From contig JAGOBT010000128.1 of NCBI GenBank assembly GCA_017999135.1, positions 1 to 7,995 on the forward strand: a DNA stretch of 7,995 nucleotides, in the 5' to 3' direction. The position numbers were made by a program, and so were the translations under genes. How positions within the stretch are numbered: position 1 is the stretch's first letter; every line of letters begins with the position of its first letter. Under the pieces are notes generated by a model. It had not been told where the DNA came from, ran no database searches, and was given only the letters and a program-made list of their open reading frames with translations. The stretch comes from Burkholderiaceae bacterium. Lineage in GTDB: Bacteria; Pseudomonadota; Gammaproteobacteria; Burkholderiales; Burkholderiaceae_C. Shown here piece after piece: positions 7,575 to 7,995 of the stretch.

Positions 7575-7660
7575 CCGGCCGCAGGGCGCCACACGCACCG
7601 GGCCCACCGCCCGCTGCCGGCACCCCGCAGGCTCTGCCACCGGGTGGCACGCACCCCTGC
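7522..7660 (+). promoter_or_regulatory. trpE leader region with competing stem-loops
   Basis: The 294-base stretch 7462-7755 holds no other convincing gene. It has several inverted repeats that compete: GGTC (7522-7525) with GACC (7530-7533); GACCGGGG (7530-7537) with CCTCGGTC (7564-7571, one G-U pair); and CCCTGC (7554-7559) with GCAGGG (7581-7586), which cannot form together with the second. Further on, a composite hairpin pairs GCAGG (7627-7631) with CCTGC (7656-7660) around the tight stem TGCCAC (7635-7640)/GTGGCA (7644-7649). No T-run follows any stem, so a classical intrinsic attenuator is not visible. Regulation of trpE through this leader is inference from position and pairing. Confidence 0.35.
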
Positions 7661-7755
7661 CGCGCCACCCGCACCGCTGACATCAGCACCGCCCGGCCCG
7701 CGCCCCCTTGCCGCCATGCGCGGCTGCGCACCGGGCTCCCCAGGAGTTGTGCACC

Positions 7756-7995
7756 GTGATCACCGAACTCGAATTCAAGAGCCTGGCCGCCCAGGGCTTC
7801 AACCGCATTCCCCTGCTCAGCGAGGCCTTCGCCGACCTGGAAACCCCGCTCAGCCTGTACCTGAAGCTGGCCGAAGGCGCGCCCAACAGCTTCCTGCTGG
7901 AATCGGTGGTGGGGGGCGAGCGCTTCGGCCGCTATTCCTTCATCGGCCTGCCGGCCCGCACGCTGCTGCGTGCCAGCGCGCTGGACGACGGCACA
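7756..7995 (+). CDS. trpE: Anthranilate synthase component I, N-terminal part (cut by the window end)
   Basis: The first 80 codons are present. TrpE makes anthranilate from chorismate with ammonia from TrpG, the first step of tryptophan synthesis in the cytoplasm. The start [20 protein letters not shown] and the following [11 protein letters not shown] are recognisable as proteobacterial TrpE. LLES (residues 47-50) matches the motif that binds Trp for feedback inhibition in studied enzymes, and GRYSFIG (58-64) is typical of the family. The start is GTG 7756, preceded by a strong AGGAG at 7742-7746 with nine bases between, which settles the start. The chorismate-binding domain lies beyond the window. 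The gene is preceded by its own likely promoter and a long leader, and follows gph. Confidence 0.96.
   Translation, partial: MITELEFKSLAAQGFNRIPLLSEAFADLETPLSLYLKLAEGAPNSFLLESVVGGERFGRYSFIGLPARTLLRASALDDGT

Noticed and set aside
7484..7759. GTG-started frame between gph and trpE
   Set aside because: The product is Pro/Arg/Ala-rich and overlaps the well supported trpE start; the Trp-containing frame at 7482 is the more interesting one, and this has no supporting signal.

Overview
The window is very G+C-rich (about 70 % by eye) and almost wholly coding. The gph-trpE order at the right end, the start of TrpE and the codon use all suggest a betaproteobacterium of the order Burkholderiales, perhaps near Rubrivivax/Leptothrix. 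That placement is inferred from sequence character; no search was run. No tRNA, rRNA, insertion sequence, phage gene or CRISPR array was seen.

Left part (1-2253, + strand): the last codons of an unidentified gene, then a class III nucleotidyl cyclase homology domain fused to a C-terminal FHA (phosphothreonine-binding) domain. A zinc-free quinone-oxidoreductase-like MDR enzyme follows 25 bases later.

Middle part (2276-6732, - strand): read in the direction of transcription this holds an unrecognised secreted protein, a membrane-anchored Ser/Thr protein kinase, and an epoxide hydrolase of the EHN/alpha-beta hydrolase family. The epoxide hydrolase converges on the MDR gene with only 22 bases between their stops.

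Right part (6787-7995, + strand): gph (phosphoglycolate phosphatase), a 294-base leader, and the first 80 codons of trpE, which starts at GTG behind a clear AGGAG. The leader starts with an extended -10 promoter and a small ORF with three Trp codons, so transcription attenuation or another leader-based control of trpE is plausible but unproven.

The most interesting content is the possible phospho-signalling pair. Between its catalytic domain and its membrane helix the kinase carries seven clear copies of an acidic-x-Thr-hydrophobic(3)-Pro-Arg-like motif. Their +3 residue is always Leu, Ile or Met, which is what many FHA domains read next to phosphothreonine. The cyclase-FHA protein ends in a similar acidic-Ala-Thr-hydrophobic(3) tail. 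This suggests that the kinase phosphorylates its own linker as a docking array, and that the cyclase-FHA protein either docks there or closes on its own phosphorylated tail, as GarA/OdhI do. The motifs are seen directly; the circuit is inference.
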